Positions 6,651 through 16,847 of a stretch of 64,000 nt of DNA are shown here, in pieces; the stretch's first letter is position 1, and each line of letters starts with the position of its first letter. A program made the position numbers and the translations under genes. The notes beneath the pieces are model-generated. The model was not told where the DNA came from, ran no database searches, and saw nothing but the letters and a program-made list of their open reading frames with translations. The stretch lies in assembly GCA_910822395.1 (NCBI GenBank), contig OU365335.1, forward strand, positions 1,736,001-1,800,000, in the 5' to 3' direction. The stretch comes from Pseudoclavibacter triregionum (GTDB lineage: Bacteria > Actinomycetota > Actinomycetes > Actinomycetales > Microbacteriaceae).

Positions 6651-8156
6651 GTGACCCTCCCCGCACGCAACCCCCTCGCGCCCGATGGGCTCGAGCCTCC
6701 GGCCGATCCGAACGCGCTCGCGCCCCACGTCTGGTCGCGCACCGCGACGCGCGACGAGGAGGGTCAGCTCGTGCTCGGCGGCCTCTCCGCGGGCGCGCTC
6801 CGGGAGCGCTTCGGCACGCCCCTCACGGTGCTCGACGAGGCCGACGCGCGGGGCCGGATGGCCGAGGCCCGCGCCGCCTTCGAGGAGGCGTTCTCCGCGA
6901 TCGGCTCGAGCTGCGCCCTCTACTACGCGGGCAAGGCCTTCCTCGCGACGACGGTCGTGCGCTGGGTCTTCGAGGAGGGCCTCCGCCTCGACGTCGCCTC
7001 CGGCGGCGAGCTCGCGGTCGCGCTCGCGGGCGGCATGCCCGGCGAGCGCATCGGCTTCCACGGCAACAACAAGTCGGTCGCCGAGATCGAGCGCGCGATC
7101 GAGGCCGGCGTCGGCACGATCATCCTCGACTCGGAGGAGGAGCGCGGCCGCGTCGCCCGTGCCGCCGCCGAGCGGGGCGTGCGCCAGCGGGTGCGGATCC
7201 GCGTGAACTCCGGCATCCACGCGACGACCCACTCCTTCCTCGCGACGGCGCACGAGGATCAGAAGTTCGGCATCCCGCTCGAGCGCGCCGAGGCGTACGC
7301 CGCCGCCGTGCGCGCCGAGCCGAGCCTCGAGCTCGTCGGCCTCCACTCGCACATCGGCTCGCAGATCTTCGACACCTCCGGCTTCCGCGCCGCGGCCGAG
7401 CGACTCCTCGAGGTGCACGCCCGCATCGGCGAGCAGGGCGGCCAGCTGCCCGAGCTCAACCTCGGCGGCGGCTTCGGCATCGCCTATGTCGAGCGCGAGC
7501 GCCCCGTCGACCTCGCCGAGATGGCCCGCCGCCTCGCGGAGGACGTCGCCGCCGCCTGCGAGCGGCTCGGGATCCCCGTGCCCGCGCTCGCCTTCGAGCC
7601 CGGCCGCGCCCTCATCGGCCCCGCCGGCACGACGCTCTACGAGGTCGGCACGGTGAAGCCCGTCGAGGTCGCCGTCGACGACGCGCCCGAGGGCGCCCCG
7701 CGCTCGGCCGTCCGCCGCTACGTCTCGGTCGACGGCGGCATGAGCGACAACGCCCGACCGGCCCTCTACGACGCCGAGTACACGGTGCGCCTCGCCTCCC
7801 GCGCCTCCGACGCCGAGCCCGCGCTCGTGCGCGTCGCGGGCAAGCACTGCGAGTCGGGGGATCTCGTCGTCCTCGCCGACTACCTGCCCGAGGACGTCCG
7901 CCCCGGCGACCTCCTCGCCGTGCCCGCGACGGGCGCGTACTGCTGGTCGCTCTCGAGCAACTACAACCTCCTGCCGCGCCCCGCGATCGTCGCCGTGCGC
8001 GACGGGGAGGCGAGGCTCGTCATCCGCCGCGAGACGATCGAGGACCTCCTCGCCCGCGACGCCGGCATCGATGAGGCCGATGAGGCCGCTTCCGCCGCCG
8101 CCGCTCCCGTCTCCGCCCCCGACCCCGACCGCACTCGAGAGGACTCGACGCGATGA
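6651..8156 (+). CDS. lysA: Diaminopimelate decarboxylase
   Basis: A 501-residue fold-III PLP enzyme that decarboxylates meso-diaminopimelate to L-lysine, the last step of lysine synthesis. The PLP lysine is K95 (YYAGKAFLAT); the barrel motifs GLHSHIGSQI and LNLGGGFGIAY follow, and the C-terminal beta domain holds HCESGD, whose Cys takes part in the active site across the dimer, and the YCWSLSSNYN motif near the end. A short Ala/Pro-rich tail extends past the usual end. The GTG start is set by the TACCCT box 7 nt upstream. Its last 4 nt overlap the hom start (ATGA), so lysA and hom are translationally coupled, linking the two branches of aspartate-family synthesis. Confidence 0.97.
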   Translation: MTLPARNPLAPDGLEPPADPNALAPHVWSRTATRDEEGQLVLGGLSAGALRERFGTPLTVLDEADARGRMAEARAAFEEAFSAIGSSCALYYAGKAFLATTVVRWVFEEGLRLDVASGGELAVALAGGMPGERIGFHGNNKSVAEIERAIEAGVGTIILDSEEERGRVARAAAERGVRQRVRIRVNSGIHATTHSFLATAHEDQKFGIPLERAEAYAAAVRAEPSLELVGLHSHIGSQIFDTSGFRAAAERLLEVHARIGEQGGQLPELNLGGGFGIAYVERERPVDLAEMARRLAEDVAAACERLGIPVPALAFEPGRALIGPAGTTLYEVGTVKPVEVAVDDAPEGAPRSAVRRYVSVDGGMSDNARPALYDAEYTVRLASRASDAEPALVRVAGKHCESGDLVVLADYLPEDVRPGDLLAVPATGAYCWSLSSNYNLLPRPAIVAVRDGEARLVIRRETIEDLLARDAGIDEADEAASAAAAPVSAPDPDRTREDSTR

Positions 8157-9502
8157 ACGACTACCGCACCGTCCGGGTGGCGCTGCTCGGCGCCGGCTCC
8201 GTCGGCTCCCAGGTGGCCCGGCTCCTGCTCGAGCAGGGCGAGGAGCTCGCCGCGCGCACCGGCGCCCGCCTCGAGCTCACCGGCATCGCCGTCCGGAACC
8301 TCGACGGCAAGCGCGACGCGGAGCTGTCGAAGGAGCTCTTCACGACCGACGCCGAGACGCTCGTGCTCGGCGCCGACATCGTCGTCGAGCTCATGGGCGG
8401 CCTCGAGCCCGCCCGCGGCCTCATCACGAAGGCGCTCGAGTCCGGCGCCGACGTCATCACCGCGAACAAGGCGCTCATCGCGACCCACGGCCCCGAGCTC
8501 TTCGCGCTCTCGCAGCGCGTCGGCGCGCAGCTCCTCTACGAGGCGGCGGTCGCGGGCGCCATCCCGATCATCCGCCCGCTGCGCGACTCGCTCGCGGGCG
8601 ACCGGATCGACCGCGTCCTCGGCATCGTGAACGGCACGACGAACTTCATCCTCGACCGGATGCACGAGCGCGGCGACTCCCTCGAGGAGGCACTCCGCAT
8701 CGCGACCGAGCTCGGCTACGCCGAGGCCGACCCGACCGCCGACATCGGCGGCTACGACGCGCAGCAGAAGGCCGCGATCCTCGCCTCGATCGCCTTCCAC
8801 ACGAACGTGCCCGTGGGCGCCGTCTACCGCGAGGGCATCGAGGAGATCACGAGCGCCCAGATCGAGGCCGCCGAGCGCGCCGGCTACGTCGTGAAGCTCC
8901 TCGCGATCTGCGAGCGCGTGAGCGGCCACGAGGGCGGGGAGGCCGTCTCGGCCCGCGTCTACCCGGCGCTCGTGCCCGCCGCGCACCCGCTCGCGGCCGT
9001 CCACGGCGGCAACAACGCCGTCTTCGTCGAGGCCGCCGCGGCCGGCAGCCTCATGTTCTACGGCGCGGGCGCCGGCGGCGTCGAGACCGCCTCCGCCGTG
9101 CTCGGCGACCTCGTCTCGGCCGCCCGCCGCCACGTGCTCGGCGGCCCCGGCCTCGGCGAGTCGATGCATGCCGACGTCGAGGTGCTCGACATCGGCGAGA
9201 TCCGGACGCGCTACATGATCTCGATCAACGTCGCCGACGAGTCGGGCGTGCTCGCGACCATCGCGGGCATCTTCAGCGAGCACGGCGTCTCGCTCGCGAC
9301 CCTCGAGCAGTCGGTGCCCGATGCGAAGCCGGACGCCTCGGCGGGGGAGCAGGCCGCGGCACGGACGGCCTCGCACGCTACCCTGGTGATCGGCACGCAC
9401 CTCGCCGCCGAGCGTGATCTCGCGGCCGTCGTCGAGGCGCTGCGGCGCAGTGAGGCGGTCTGGGAGGTCACCGGAGTGCTCCGCGTCGAGGGCGCGAGCT
9501 AG
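8153..9502 (+). CDS. hom: Homoserine dehydrogenase
   Basis: A 449-residue enzyme that reduces aspartate semialdehyde to homoserine with NAD(P)H, the branch point to threonine and methionine. The N-terminal Rossmann motif LLGAGSVGSQVARLL is followed by the catalytic domain with NKALIA, GIVNGTTNFILDRM and ADPTADIGGYDAQQKAAILA. The C-terminal ACT domain (about 355-449, starting near MISINVADESGVLATIAG) is where threonine feedback normally acts, so threonine inhibition is likely. An extra Ala-rich loop (about 395-412) lies inside the ACT region. It starts within the lysA stop codon and stands 120 nt upstream of thrC, with which it is probably co-transcribed. Confidence 0.96.
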   Translation: MNDYRTVRVALLGAGSVGSQVARLLLEQGEELAARTGARLELTGIAVRNLDGKRDAELSKELFTTDAETLVLGADIVVELMGGLEPARGLITKALESGADVITANKALIATHGPELFALSQRVGAQLLYEAAVAGAIPIIRPLRDSLAGDRIDRVLGIVNGTTNFILDRMHERGDSLEEALRIATELGYAEADPTADIGGYDAQQKAAILASIAFHTNVPVGAVYREGIEEITSAQIEAAERAGYVVKLLAICERVSGHEGGEAVSARVYPALVPAAHPLAAVHGGNNAVFVEAAAAGSLMFYGAGAGGVETASAVLGDLVSAARRHVLGGPGLGESMHADVEVLDIGEIRTRYMISINVADESGVLATIAGIFSEHGVSLATLEQSVPDAKPDASAGEQAAARTASHATLVIGTHLAAERDLAAVVEALRRSEAVWEVTGVLRVEGAS

Positions 9503-9622
9503 GCCGGCGCCGGGCCCCGCCCGGACCCGCGGACGCCCGCCGTCCGCACCGCACGCAGCAGACCGCGCGATCCGCGCACCGCACCCGGCGTCCGCCGGGC
9601 GAGCAGAGAAGAGAGGCTTCCC

Positions 9623-10702
9623 ATGGCGAAGCAGTGGCAGGGCGTCATCCGCGAGTACGCGGAGCACCTCGACGTCACCGAGGCGACCCCGATCATCACG
9701 CTCGGCGAGGGCGGCACCCCGCTCATCCCCGCGCCCGCCCTCTCGCGCCGCACCGGCGCCGACGTCTGGGTGAAGTTCGAGGGCATGAACCCGACCGGCT
9801 CCTTCAAGGACCGCGGCATGACGATGGCCGTCTCGAAGGCCGTCGAGCACGGCGCGAAGGTCGTCGTATGCGCCTCGACCGGCAACACCTCCGCCTCGGC
9901 CGCCGCCTACGCGACGCACGCCGGCATCGCCTCGGCAGTCCTCGTGCCCGAGGGCAAGATCGCGATGGGCAAGCTCTCGCAGGCCATCGCGCACGGCGCG
10001 AACCTCCTCCAGGTGCAGGGCAACTTCGACGACTGCCTCGACATCGCGCGCGAGCTCGCCGCGAGCTACCCCGTGCACCTCGTGAACTCGGTGAACAACG
10101 ACCGCATCGAGGGCCAGAAGACGGCGCCGTTCGAGATCATCGACGTGCTCGGAGACGCGCCCGACTTCCACTTCATCCCGGTCGGCAACGCCGGCAACTA
10201 CACCGCCTACACGCGCGGCTACCGCGAGTACGCGGCCGCCGGCAAGGCGACGCGCATGCCCCGCATGTTCGGCTTCCAGGCCGCCGGCTCCGCCCCGATC
10301 GTGCGCGGCGAGGTCGTGAAGCAGCCCGAGACGATCGCCTCGGCCATCCGCATCGGCAACCCCGCCTCGTGGGGCCTCGCCCTCGAGGCGCGCGACGAGA
10401 CGAACGGCCACTTCGGGATGATCGAGGACGCGAAGATCCTCGAGGCCCAGCGCATCCTCTCCTCCGAGGTCGGCGTCTTCGTCGAGCCCGCCTCCGCGAT
10501 CTCCGTCGCGGGCCTGCTCGAGCGCGCCGAGGCCGGCCAGCTGCCGCAGGGCGCGAAGGTCGTCCTCACGGTGACCGGCCACGGCCTCAAGGACCCGCAG
10601 TGGGCGCTCCGCGGCGCCGACGGCGAGGAGCTCACGCCCACGGTCGTCCCGGTCGACACGAGCGCCGTCGCCGACGCCCTCGGCATCCAGCCGACGGCAT
10701 GA
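9623..10702 (+). CDS. thrC: Threonine synthase
   Basis: A 359-residue fold-II PLP enzyme converting O-phosphohomoserine to threonine. The PLP lysine is K62 in NPTGSFKDRGM; the phosphate loop is STGNTSASAA and the PLP-ring contact lies in the GNAGNYTAYTRGY region. The length fits the short actinobacterial/plant-like ThrC class without the long N-terminal extension. The ATG at 9623 follows an AGAGAGG ribosome site. The 120-nt gap after hom shows no clear terminator, so read-through from hom is expected. The stop overlaps the thrB start by 4 nt (ATGA). Confidence 0.96.
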   Translation: MAKQWQGVIREYAEHLDVTEATPIITLGEGGTPLIPAPALSRRTGADVWVKFEGMNPTGSFKDRGMTMAVSKAVEHGAKVVVCASTGNTSASAAAYATHAGIASAVLVPEGKIAMGKLSQAIAHGANLLQVQGNFDDCLDIARELAASYPVHLVNSVNNDRIEGQKTAPFEIIDVLGDAPDFHFIPVGNAGNYTAYTRGYREYAAAGKATRMPRMFGFQAAGSAPIVRGEVVKQPETIASAIRIGNPASWGLALEARDETNGHFGMIEDAKILEAQRILSSEVGVFVEPASAISVAGLLERAEAGQLPQGAKVVLTVTGHGLKDPQWALRGADGEELTPTVVPVDTSAVADALGIQPTA

Positions 10703-11664
10703 GCGGGGGAGACCGGCTCACCGTCGCCCGCGGCCGCCGCCTCCGCGTCGTCGTCCCCGCGACGAGCGCGAACCTGGGCCCCGGCTTCGACACGCTCGGC
10801 ATCGCGCTCGCCCGCTACGACGAGCTCGAGCTCGAGACCTGCGAGCCCGGCGTCCTCGAGATCGTCGTCGAGGGCGTCGGCGAGGGCGAGGTGCCGCTCG
10901 ACGAGTCGCACCTCGTCGTGAAGGCGCTCGACGCCTCGCTCGCCGAGCTCGGCGCCAGACGCGAGGGCCTCCGCCTGCGCGCCCGCAACCGCATCCCGCA
11001 CGGCCGCGGCATGGGCTCCTCGGGCGCCGCGATCGTCGCCGGCGTGCTGCTCGCCGCCGGGCTCGTGCGCCCGCACCGCCCCGTGGCCCGCGAGGAGCTC
11101 CTCCGCCTCGCGACGATGCTCGAGGGCCACCCGGACAACGTCGCGCCGTGCCTGCTCGGCGGGCTCACGATCGCGTGGATGAACGGCGAGGAGCCGCGCG
11201 CGAAGGAGCTCCAGGTGCACCGCGGCATCTCGCCGCTCGTGCTCGTGCCCTCGGAGACGATGTCGACGAAGGTCGCCCGCTCGCTCCAGCCCGAGCAGGT
11301 GCCGCACGAGGACGCGATCTTCAACGTCTCCCGCTCGGCGCTCCTCGTCGCCTCGATGACGCAGAGCCCCGAGTTCCTCCTCGAGGCCACCGAGGACCGC
11401 CTTCACCAGAGCTACCGCGCCGCGGCGATGCCGCACACCTCGGAGCTCGTCGGAATCCTCCGCGAGGCGGGCTTCCCAGCGGTCGTCTCGGGCGCCGGGC
11501 CCTCGGTGCTCGTGCTCTGCCCGGGCCCGAGCGAGCGCCTCGCCGCGCTCGAGGTCGCGAAGCGCCATACGGCCACGAGCTGGGAGCCGCACCTCCTGGC
11601 CATCGATGTGCTCGGTGCTACAGTGGAGGAGATCTCGGAGAAGACGGCGTCGCCGTCGGCGTAG
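10699..11664 (+). CDS. thrB: Homoserine kinase
   Basis: A 321-residue GHMP kinase that phosphorylates homoserine with ATP. The N-terminal VVVPATSANLGPGFDTLGIA motif and the glycine-rich ATP loop IPHGRGMGSSGAAIVAG are both present, followed by GHPDNVAP and the C-terminal SGAGPSVLVL motif. It starts at an ATG overlapping the thrC stop. Together hom, thrC and thrB give the full path from aspartate semialdehyde to threonine. The gene ends 154 nt before rho; that gap shows no strong terminator hairpin. Confidence 0.96.
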   Translation: MSGGDRLTVARGRRLRVVVPATSANLGPGFDTLGIALARYDELELETCEPGVLEIVVEGVGEGEVPLDESHLVVKALDASLAELGARREGLRLRARNRIPHGRGMGSSGAAIVAGVLLAAGLVRPHRPVAREELLRLATMLEGHPDNVAPCLLGGLTIAWMNGEEPRAKELQVHRGISPLVLVPSETMSTKVARSLQPEQVPHEDAIFNVSRSALLVASMTQSPEFLLEATEDRLHQSYRAAAMPHTSELVGILREAGFPAVVSGAGPSVLVLCPGPSERLAALEVAKRHTATSWEPHLLAIDVLGATVEEISEKTASPSA

Positions 11665-11818
11665 CTGCCGCCCGAGGTCGCATCAGATCACCCGGCGCTC
11701 GCCGGTTCATCCGCTGGTCGCCCGTCGCCGCATCTCGCGAGGGCTTCGACCGCCGGACTTCAGCTCCGCGAGCGTCCAATCGGCCCGATTCCCCGGGCCA
11801 GGACAAGGACCGCTTCAC

Positions 11819-13963
11819 ATGAACGACATGAACGGCGCCGATCGCGCCGACACGACCGCGCCCGAGCTCGCCTCGATGCGCGTCGCCGACCTTCAGGCGC
11901 TCGCCGCCGAGCTCGGCATCCGCGGCGCCGCCCGCCTCCGCAAGGGCGAGCTCGTCGCGGCCATCGAGGCCGCCCGCGCCGAGGCGCAGGACGCGCCGGC
12001 CGACGCCGCCGCGCAGGACGAGGCCCCCGCCGAGAAGGCCCCGGCCGAGCAGGCCGAGGTCGCCGCCGCCGAGCACCCCGCCGACGAGCAGCCCGCGGAC
12101 GAGCAGGCTCCCGAGGCCGCCGCCGAGCAGGCCGCGGAGGCGAGCGCCTCGCAGGAGGAGGAGCTCCGCTTCTCGCGCCAGCCCGTCCAGGGCGAAGCCC
12201 GCCAGCGCCGCGCGCGCGGCCGCCGCGTCACCGCCGACCCCGCCGCCGGGCCGGCCGAGCAGCCCGCCGAGGCGCTCGAGCTCGAGCTCCCGGCCCCGGC
12301 CGAGGCCCCCGAGGTCGAGGCCTCGCAGGCCGGCGCGGACGAGCCGTCCCTGCCCATGAGCCTCGACGACCTCGTCCTCCCCGCCCCGCGCGGCGAGGAC
12401 GACGCCGAGGGCGACGACAAGGGCGCCGAGTCCGAGGGCCGTCGCGGCCGCAAGCGCAGCCGCGGCCGCGGACGCCGCAACCGCGGCGACCGCGCCGAGG
12501 GCGAGCAGGACCCGCAGGACGACGCCCAGGACCAGTCCGACGACTCGGACGACGCCGACGAGGAGCAGGGCGGCTCGCGCCGCTCGCGCCGCGGACGCGG
12601 CCGCGGCCAGAACGGCCAGAACGGCCAGGGCCAGCAGCAGAACGGCAACGGCGGCCAGCAGGGCGCCCAGCAGGACGACGACGAGGACGACGACGAGTCC
12701 GACGAGGGCCGCCGCGGCCGCGGACGCTACCGCGACCGCAAGCGCCGCCAGAGCGACGACGTCGACCCCGAGATCGCCCCGGACGACGTGCTCCTCCCCA
12801 TCGCGGGCATCCTCGACGTGCTCGAGAACTACGCCTTCGTGCGCACCTCGGGCTACCTCCCCGGCCAGAACGACGTCTACGTCTCGCTCGGCCAGGTGAA
12901 GAAGTACGGCCTCCGCAAGGGCGACGCGATCGTCGGCGCCATCCGCCAGCCCCGCGAGGGCGAGCAGCACCACGGCCGCCAGAAGTACAACGCGATCGTG
13001 AAGTTCGACACGATCAACGGCCAGACGCCCGAGGAGAGCGCCGGCCGCCCTGAGTTCGACGAGCTCACGCCGCTCTACCCGCGCGAGCGCCTCCAGCTCG
13101 AGACGCCCGGCGGCCACGTCGCCCAGCGCCTCATCGACCTCTTCGCCCCGGTCGGCAAGGGCTCGCGCGGCCTCATCGTCGCGCCCCCGAAGTCGGGCAA
13201 GTCGGTCGTGCTCGAGCGCATCGCGAACGCGGTCGCCGAGAACTCGCCCGAGACGCACCTCATGCTCGTCCTCGTCGACGAGCGCCCCGAGGAGCTCACG
13301 CGCATGCAGCGCACGATCCGCGGCGAGGTCGTCGCGGCGACCTTCGACCTCCCGGCCGAGGACCAGACCACGATCGCGGAGCTCGCCATCGAGCGCGCGA
13401 AGCGCCTCGTCGAGCTCGACCTCGACGTCGTCGTCCTCCTCGACTCGGTGACGCAGCTCTGCCGCGCCTACAACCTCACCGCCCCCGCCTCCGGCCGCAT
13501 CCTCGCGGGCGGCGTCGACGCCTCGGCGCTCTACCCGCCGAAGCGCTTCTTCGGCGCGGCGCGCAACGTCGAGAACGGCGGCTCGCTCACGATCCTCGCG
13601 ACCGCCATGGTCGAGACCGGATCGCGCACCGACGAGGTCATCCTCGAGGAGTTCGCGGGCACCGAGAACCTCGAGATCCGCCTCTCGAAGGAGATCGCCG
13701 ACCGCCGCATCTTCCCGGCGCTCGACATGAACGGCTCCTCGACGCTCATGGAGGAGACGCTCCTCAGCCCCGAGGAGGTCGAGGCGACCTGGTCGGTGCG
13801 CCGCGCGCTCGCCGGCAGCGACCCCCGCGCCATCCTCGAGTCGGTGCTCCACCGCCTCGGCGAGACCGCCACGAACGCCGAGTTCGTCGAGTCGGTGCGC
13901 TCGCGCCCGATCGAGGCGGACGCCGGCTTCCAGGCCGCGACGACCTCGCGCACGGCCCGATGA
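11819..13963 (+). CDS. rho: Transcription termination factor Rho
   Basis: A 714-residue hexameric RNA helicase, much longer than the 419-residue E. coli protein. The start is the ATG at 11819, with AAGGA 9 nt upstream. A SAP-like Rho-N domain (about 20-60) is followed by a roughly 260-residue insert rich in Ala/Glu, then in Arg-Gly and Gln-Asn-Gly ([17 protein letters not shown] and similar), then the RNA-binding cold-shock-like domain (about 320-395) and the RecA-type ATPase with Walker [10 protein letters not shown] at about 455-463. Such disordered inserts are usual in actinobacterial Rho and raise RNA affinity on GC-rich transcripts. The 154-nt leader could hold autoregulatory Rho sites. 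The stop overlaps prfA by 4 nt. Confidence 0.97.
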   Translation: MNDMNGADRADTTAPELASMRVADLQALAAELGIRGAARLRKGELVAAIEAARAEAQDAPADAAAQDEAPAEKAPAEQAEVAAAEHPADEQPADEQAPEAAAEQAAEASASQEEELRFSRQPVQGEARQRRARGRRVTADPAAGPAEQPAEALELELPAPAEAPEVEASQAGADEPSLPMSLDDLVLPAPRGEDDAEGDDKGAESEGRRGRKRSRGRGRRNRGDRAEGEQDPQDDAQDQSDDSDDADEEQGGSRRSRRGRGRGQNGQNGQGQQQNGNGGQQGAQQDDDEDDDESDEGRRGRGRYRDRKRRQSDDVDPEIAPDDVLLPIAGILDVLENYAFVRTSGYLPGQNDVYVSLGQVKKYGLRKGDAIVGAIRQPREGEQHHGRQKYNAIVKFDTINGQTPEESAGRPEFDELTPLYPRERLQLETPGGHVAQRLIDLFAPVGKGSRGLIVAPPKSGKSVVLERIANAVAENSPETHLMLVLVDERPEELTRMQRTIRGEVVAATFDLPAEDQTTIAELAIERAKRLVELDLDVVVLLDSVTQLCRAYNLTAPASGRILAGGVDASALYPPKRFFGAARNVENGGSLTILATAMVETGSRTDEVILEEFAGTENLEIRLSKEIADRRIFPALDMNGSSTLMEETLLSPEEVEATWSVRRALAGSDPRAILESVLHRLGETATNAEFVESVRSRPIEADAGFQAATTSRTAR

Positions 13964-15051
13964 GCGACATGTTCGACTCGCTCGGCGCGCTCCGCGAGGA
14001 GCACGCCGACCTGCAGGAGCAGCTCGCCGACCCGGAGCTCCACGCGAACCCCGCGCGGGCCAAGAAGGTCAACCGCCGCTACTCCGAGCTCAACGCGATC
14101 ATCGCCGCGGACGACGCCCGCCGCGGGCTCGAGGACGACCTCGAGGCCGCGCGCGAGCTCGGGAAGGACGACGAGTCCCTCGCCGAGGAGATCCCCGGCA
14201 TGGAGGAGGAGCTCAAGGCGGCCCGCGAGAAGCTGCGCCGCCTGCTCATCCCGCGCGACCCGGACGACGGCCGGGACGTCATCATGGAGATCAAGGGCGG
14301 CGAGGGCGGCGAGGAGTCGGCGCTCTTCGCGGCCGACCTCCTCCGCATGTATTCGCACTACGCCGAGCAGCGCGGCTGGAAGGTCGAGATGCTCGACTCC
14401 ACCGAGTCGGACCTCGGCGGCTACAAGGACGTCCAGGTCGCGATCAAGAGCTCCTCGACCGACCCGGCCGAGGGCGTGTGGGCCTCGCTGAAGTACGAGG
14501 GCGGCGTGCACCGCGTCCAGCGCGTGCCGGCGACCGAGTCGCAGGGCCGCATCCACACCTCGACGACCGGCGTGCTCGTCTTTCCCGAGGTCGACGAGCC
14601 CGAGGAGATCGAGATCGCGCAGAACGACCTCAAGATCGACGTCTACCGCTCGTCGGGCCCCGGCGGCCAGTCGGTGAACACGACCGACTCGGCCGTGCGC
14701 ATCACGCACCTCCCGACCGGCATCGTCGTCTCGATGCAGAACGAGAAGTCGCAGATCCAGAACCGCGCCGCGGCGATGCGCGTCCTCATGGCGCGCCTCC
14801 TCGCCCACCAGCAGGAGCAGCTCGACGCGGCCGCCTCGGACGCGCGCAAGTCGCAGATCCGCTCGATGGACCGCTCGGAGCGCATCCGGACGTACAACTT
14901 CCCCGAGAACCGGATCGCCGACCACCGCACCGGCTACAAGGCGTACAACCTCGACCAGGTCATGAACGGCGCCCTCGGGCCCGTCATCGAGTCGGCCATC
15001 AAGGCCGACGAGGAGGCCCGCCTCAAGGCGCTCGGCGGCTCGGAGGACTAG
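13960..15051 (+). CDS. prfA: Peptide chain release factor 1
   Basis: A 363-residue class I release factor reading UAA and UAG. The PxT motif appears as PAT in [15 protein letters not shown], and the catalytic GGQ is at 235-237 ([16 protein letters not shown]). Both match RF1, not RF2. It begins in the last codon of rho and is followed by a bidirectional terminator. In most actinobacteria prmC, the methyltransferase for this GGQ glutamine, follows directly; here four minus-strand genes lie between them. Confidence 0.97.
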   Translation: MSDMFDSLGALREEHADLQEQLADPELHANPARAKKVNRRYSELNAIIAADDARRGLEDDLEAARELGKDDESLAEEIPGMEEELKAAREKLRRLLIPRDPDDGRDVIMEIKGGEGGEESALFAADLLRMYSHYAEQRGWKVEMLDSTESDLGGYKDVQVAIKSSSTDPAEGVWASLKYEGGVHRVQRVPATESQGRIHTSTTGVLVFPEVDEPEEIEIAQNDLKIDVYRSSGPGGQSVNTTDSAVRITHLPTGIVVSMQNEKSQIQNRAAAMRVLMARLLAHQQEQLDAAASDARKSQIRSMDRSERIRTYNFPENRIADHRTGYKAYNLDQVMNGALGPVIESAIKADEEARLKALGGSED

Positions 15052-15062
15052 CTCCCGGTCAT

Positions 15063-15106
15063 ACGACGAAGGCCCCGAATCCCTGCGGATCCGGGGCCTT
15101 CGTCGT
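15063..15106. terminator. Bidirectional hairpin terminator after prfA
   Basis: A 15-bp perfect stem (ACGACGAAGGCCCCG and its complement), then one mismatch and 4 more pairs around a CTGC loop. It sits between convergent prfA and the minus-strand hydrolase gene and can serve both. Confidence 0.8.
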
Positions 15107-15120
15107 TCGCAGGCGGCAAG

Positions 15121-16212
15121 CTACGCGGCGAAGGCCGCCGCGAGGTGATCGAGCGTGCGCGGCCAGCTGTCGGCGCGCGCGGCCGCGTTGCCCTCGACCG
15201 TGCCGCCGAGGCCGTCGAGCGAGGAGTAGCCCGGCGCGGAGGCGTCGACCGGGACGCCGCTCGCGAAGTGGCCGGCATCCGGGTACGAGAGGAGCGTGAC
15301 CTCGGGCCCGCCTGCGGCGCGCTCCTCGATCTGGCGCGACATCTCGCACGACGGCCACATCTCGTCGGCCTCGCCGCAGACGAGGAGGAGGTCGCCCGTG
15401 ATCTTCTCGACCGGGATGACGGCGTCCGGGTGCCCGCCGACGGCCGCGAGGCCCGCCTCGTAGAAGGTCGCGAGCGGCCCGTTCGGCACCTGCTCCGGGT
15501 AGGGGAGGAACGGCACCTCGGCGCCGCCGCGCGACCAGGTCGAGCCGAGGGACCCCATGCGCCACGGCTCCTGGAGGTCCATGCCCTGCCAGACGACGCT
15601 CGAGGGGACGTTCGCGACGACGGCCTTGAGCTCGGGGTGCGCGGCGCCGACGAGGAGGGCCGCCTCGCCGCCCTTCGAGGTGCCCAGCACGGCCATCCGG
15701 CCCGGGTCGACGCCGGGCTGCGCGGCGAGCCAGGCGAGCGCCTCGTCGAAGCGCTCGAGGGGGAGCGCCTCCATGGCCTTCGGCTGCCCCTCGGCGCCGA
15801 AGTAGGCGAGCGTGAGGGCGTGGTAGCCGGCCGCTGCGAGGGCTCGCGACTGCTCGTCGACCCCTGACGCCATGCCGCCCTCGGAGCCGCCGAGGACGAG
15901 CACGGCGGGCGCGCTCACGGCGCCCGAAGCGGGGAGCGCGCCGGGCGCGGGCGGGTAGTAGTTGGCGGGCGCGCCGGAGATCTCGACGCGCGTGCCGTCG
16001 GGGCCGGGCTCGGAGACCTCGATCTTCGGGGCCCAGGGCTTGAGGAGGCAGAGGGCGAGCGCTCCGATGGCGAGGACGGCGACGAGGCCGAGGAAGCTGA
16101 AGCCGAGGATGCGGCCCCAGCGGCGGCGCTTGCGCGGGTTCGAGTCGGGCGCCGACCCGGCGGCCGAGGCGCGGGGCGTGAGGTCGTCGGGAGCGGCGGA
16201 CGGACGGGTCAT
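15121..16212 (-). CDS. Alpha/beta hydrolase, BAAT C-terminal / dienelactone hydrolase type, membrane-anchored
   Basis: A 363-residue protein with a cytoplasmic basic region, one membrane segment (about 34-58) and an extracytoplasmic alpha/beta hydrolase domain. The nucleophile is Ser179 in LGTSKGGEAA, with Asp283 (GEADEMWPS) and His315 (PDAGHFASG) completing the triad. The closest family is the acyl-CoA:amino acid N-acyltransferase C-terminal domain (BAAT_C), which in bacteria covers uncharacterised esterases or thioesterases. The start at 16212 is preferred over a GTG four codons upstream because GGAGG lies 5 nt before it and overlaps the longer reading. It is the last gene of the minus-strand block. 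Confidence 0.8.
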   Translation of the reverse strand: MTRPSAAPDDLTPRASAAGSAPDSNPRKRRRWGRILGFSFLGLVAVLAIGALALCLLKPWAPKIEVSEPGPDGTRVEISGAPANYYPPAPGALPASGAVSAPAVLVLGGSEGGMASGVDEQSRALAAAGYHALTLAYFGAEGQPKAMEALPLERFDEALAWLAAQPGVDPGRMAVLGTSKGGEAALLVGAAHPELKAVVANVPSSVVWQGMDLQEPWRMGSLGSTWSRGGAEVPFLPYPEQVPNGPLATFYEAGLAAVGGHPDAVIPVEKITGDLLLVCGEADEMWPSCEMSRQIEERAAGGPEVTLLSYPDAGHFASGVPVDASAPGYSSLDGLGGTVEGNAAARADSWPRTLDHLAAAFAA

Positions 16213-16254
16213 GGATTCCTCCACGTCGAGCGGTTCCTTCGTTCGCCCAGCAAG

Positions 16255-16761
16255 CTAGGGTCGGCGCGCCCGGCCGGGCATCGACCGATCGGCGGAGCGG
16301 GGGCGGACCTTCGGCGGACCGCGTCGTGCATCCGCCGTCGCGCGCTGCGGCGGATGGCTGTCCTGCAGGCCCGCGGCGAGCTTCATGTCGAGCCGCATCG
16401 CCCGCGGGCCGGAGCCGTCGCGGGGGAGGCTGCCGACGATGGTCGCGCGCTCCTCGGGGATCCAGAACGCGAAGGCGCCCGTCGAGCCGAGGTGGCCGAG
16501 GAGCGTGCGCGGCGGGCACCGGGGCCATCCCACGCGGGCGTGCATGATGCCGGCCGAGTACCGGATCGGGCCCATCTGCAGCTGGAGCGGCCGGGCGGGG
16601 CCGACCTCGTCGATCGTCTCCCGGCGCACGAGGCGGCCCTCGAAGAGGCCGGCGAGGAGCCGGTCGAGGTCCTCGGCGTGCTCGGCGACGCGGATGACCG
16701 AGGGCGCGAGGCCCTTCGCGAGCGCCCGCTCGGCGATCCCCGCGATCCGCTGCGCGCGCAT
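16255..16761 (-). pseudogene. C-terminal remnant of a beta-lactamase-family serine hydrolase
   Basis: A 168-codon frame whose first two thirds look like the end of a class C beta-lactamase/penicillin-binding hydrolase: a DLDRLLAGLFEGRLV helix, then LLGHLGSTGAFAFWIPEER, which matches the usual GHxGxxGAF strand near the active site. The SxxK and YxN motifs, which should lie about 200 residues upstream, are absent, and there is room for only 86 nt before cysE, so the N-terminal half has been lost. The final 35 or so residues are Arg/Pro-rich and do not fit the family. An ATG preceded by a GGAGGGG run could still allow translation. Confidence 0.6.
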
Positions 16762-16847
16762 GAGATGTGCCCCCTCCGTCGGTCCTCGATCCGATCGTCG
16801 GCGAGCGTGGTGGCCTGGGGTGCACGCCTCGAGCCGGCCTGGTCGGA

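Noticed and set aside
9503-9622. A possible riboswitch or attenuator between hom and thrC
   Set aside because: No leader peptide, no run of Thr or Ile codons and no clear alternating hairpins are seen; it holds only the thrC ribosome site.
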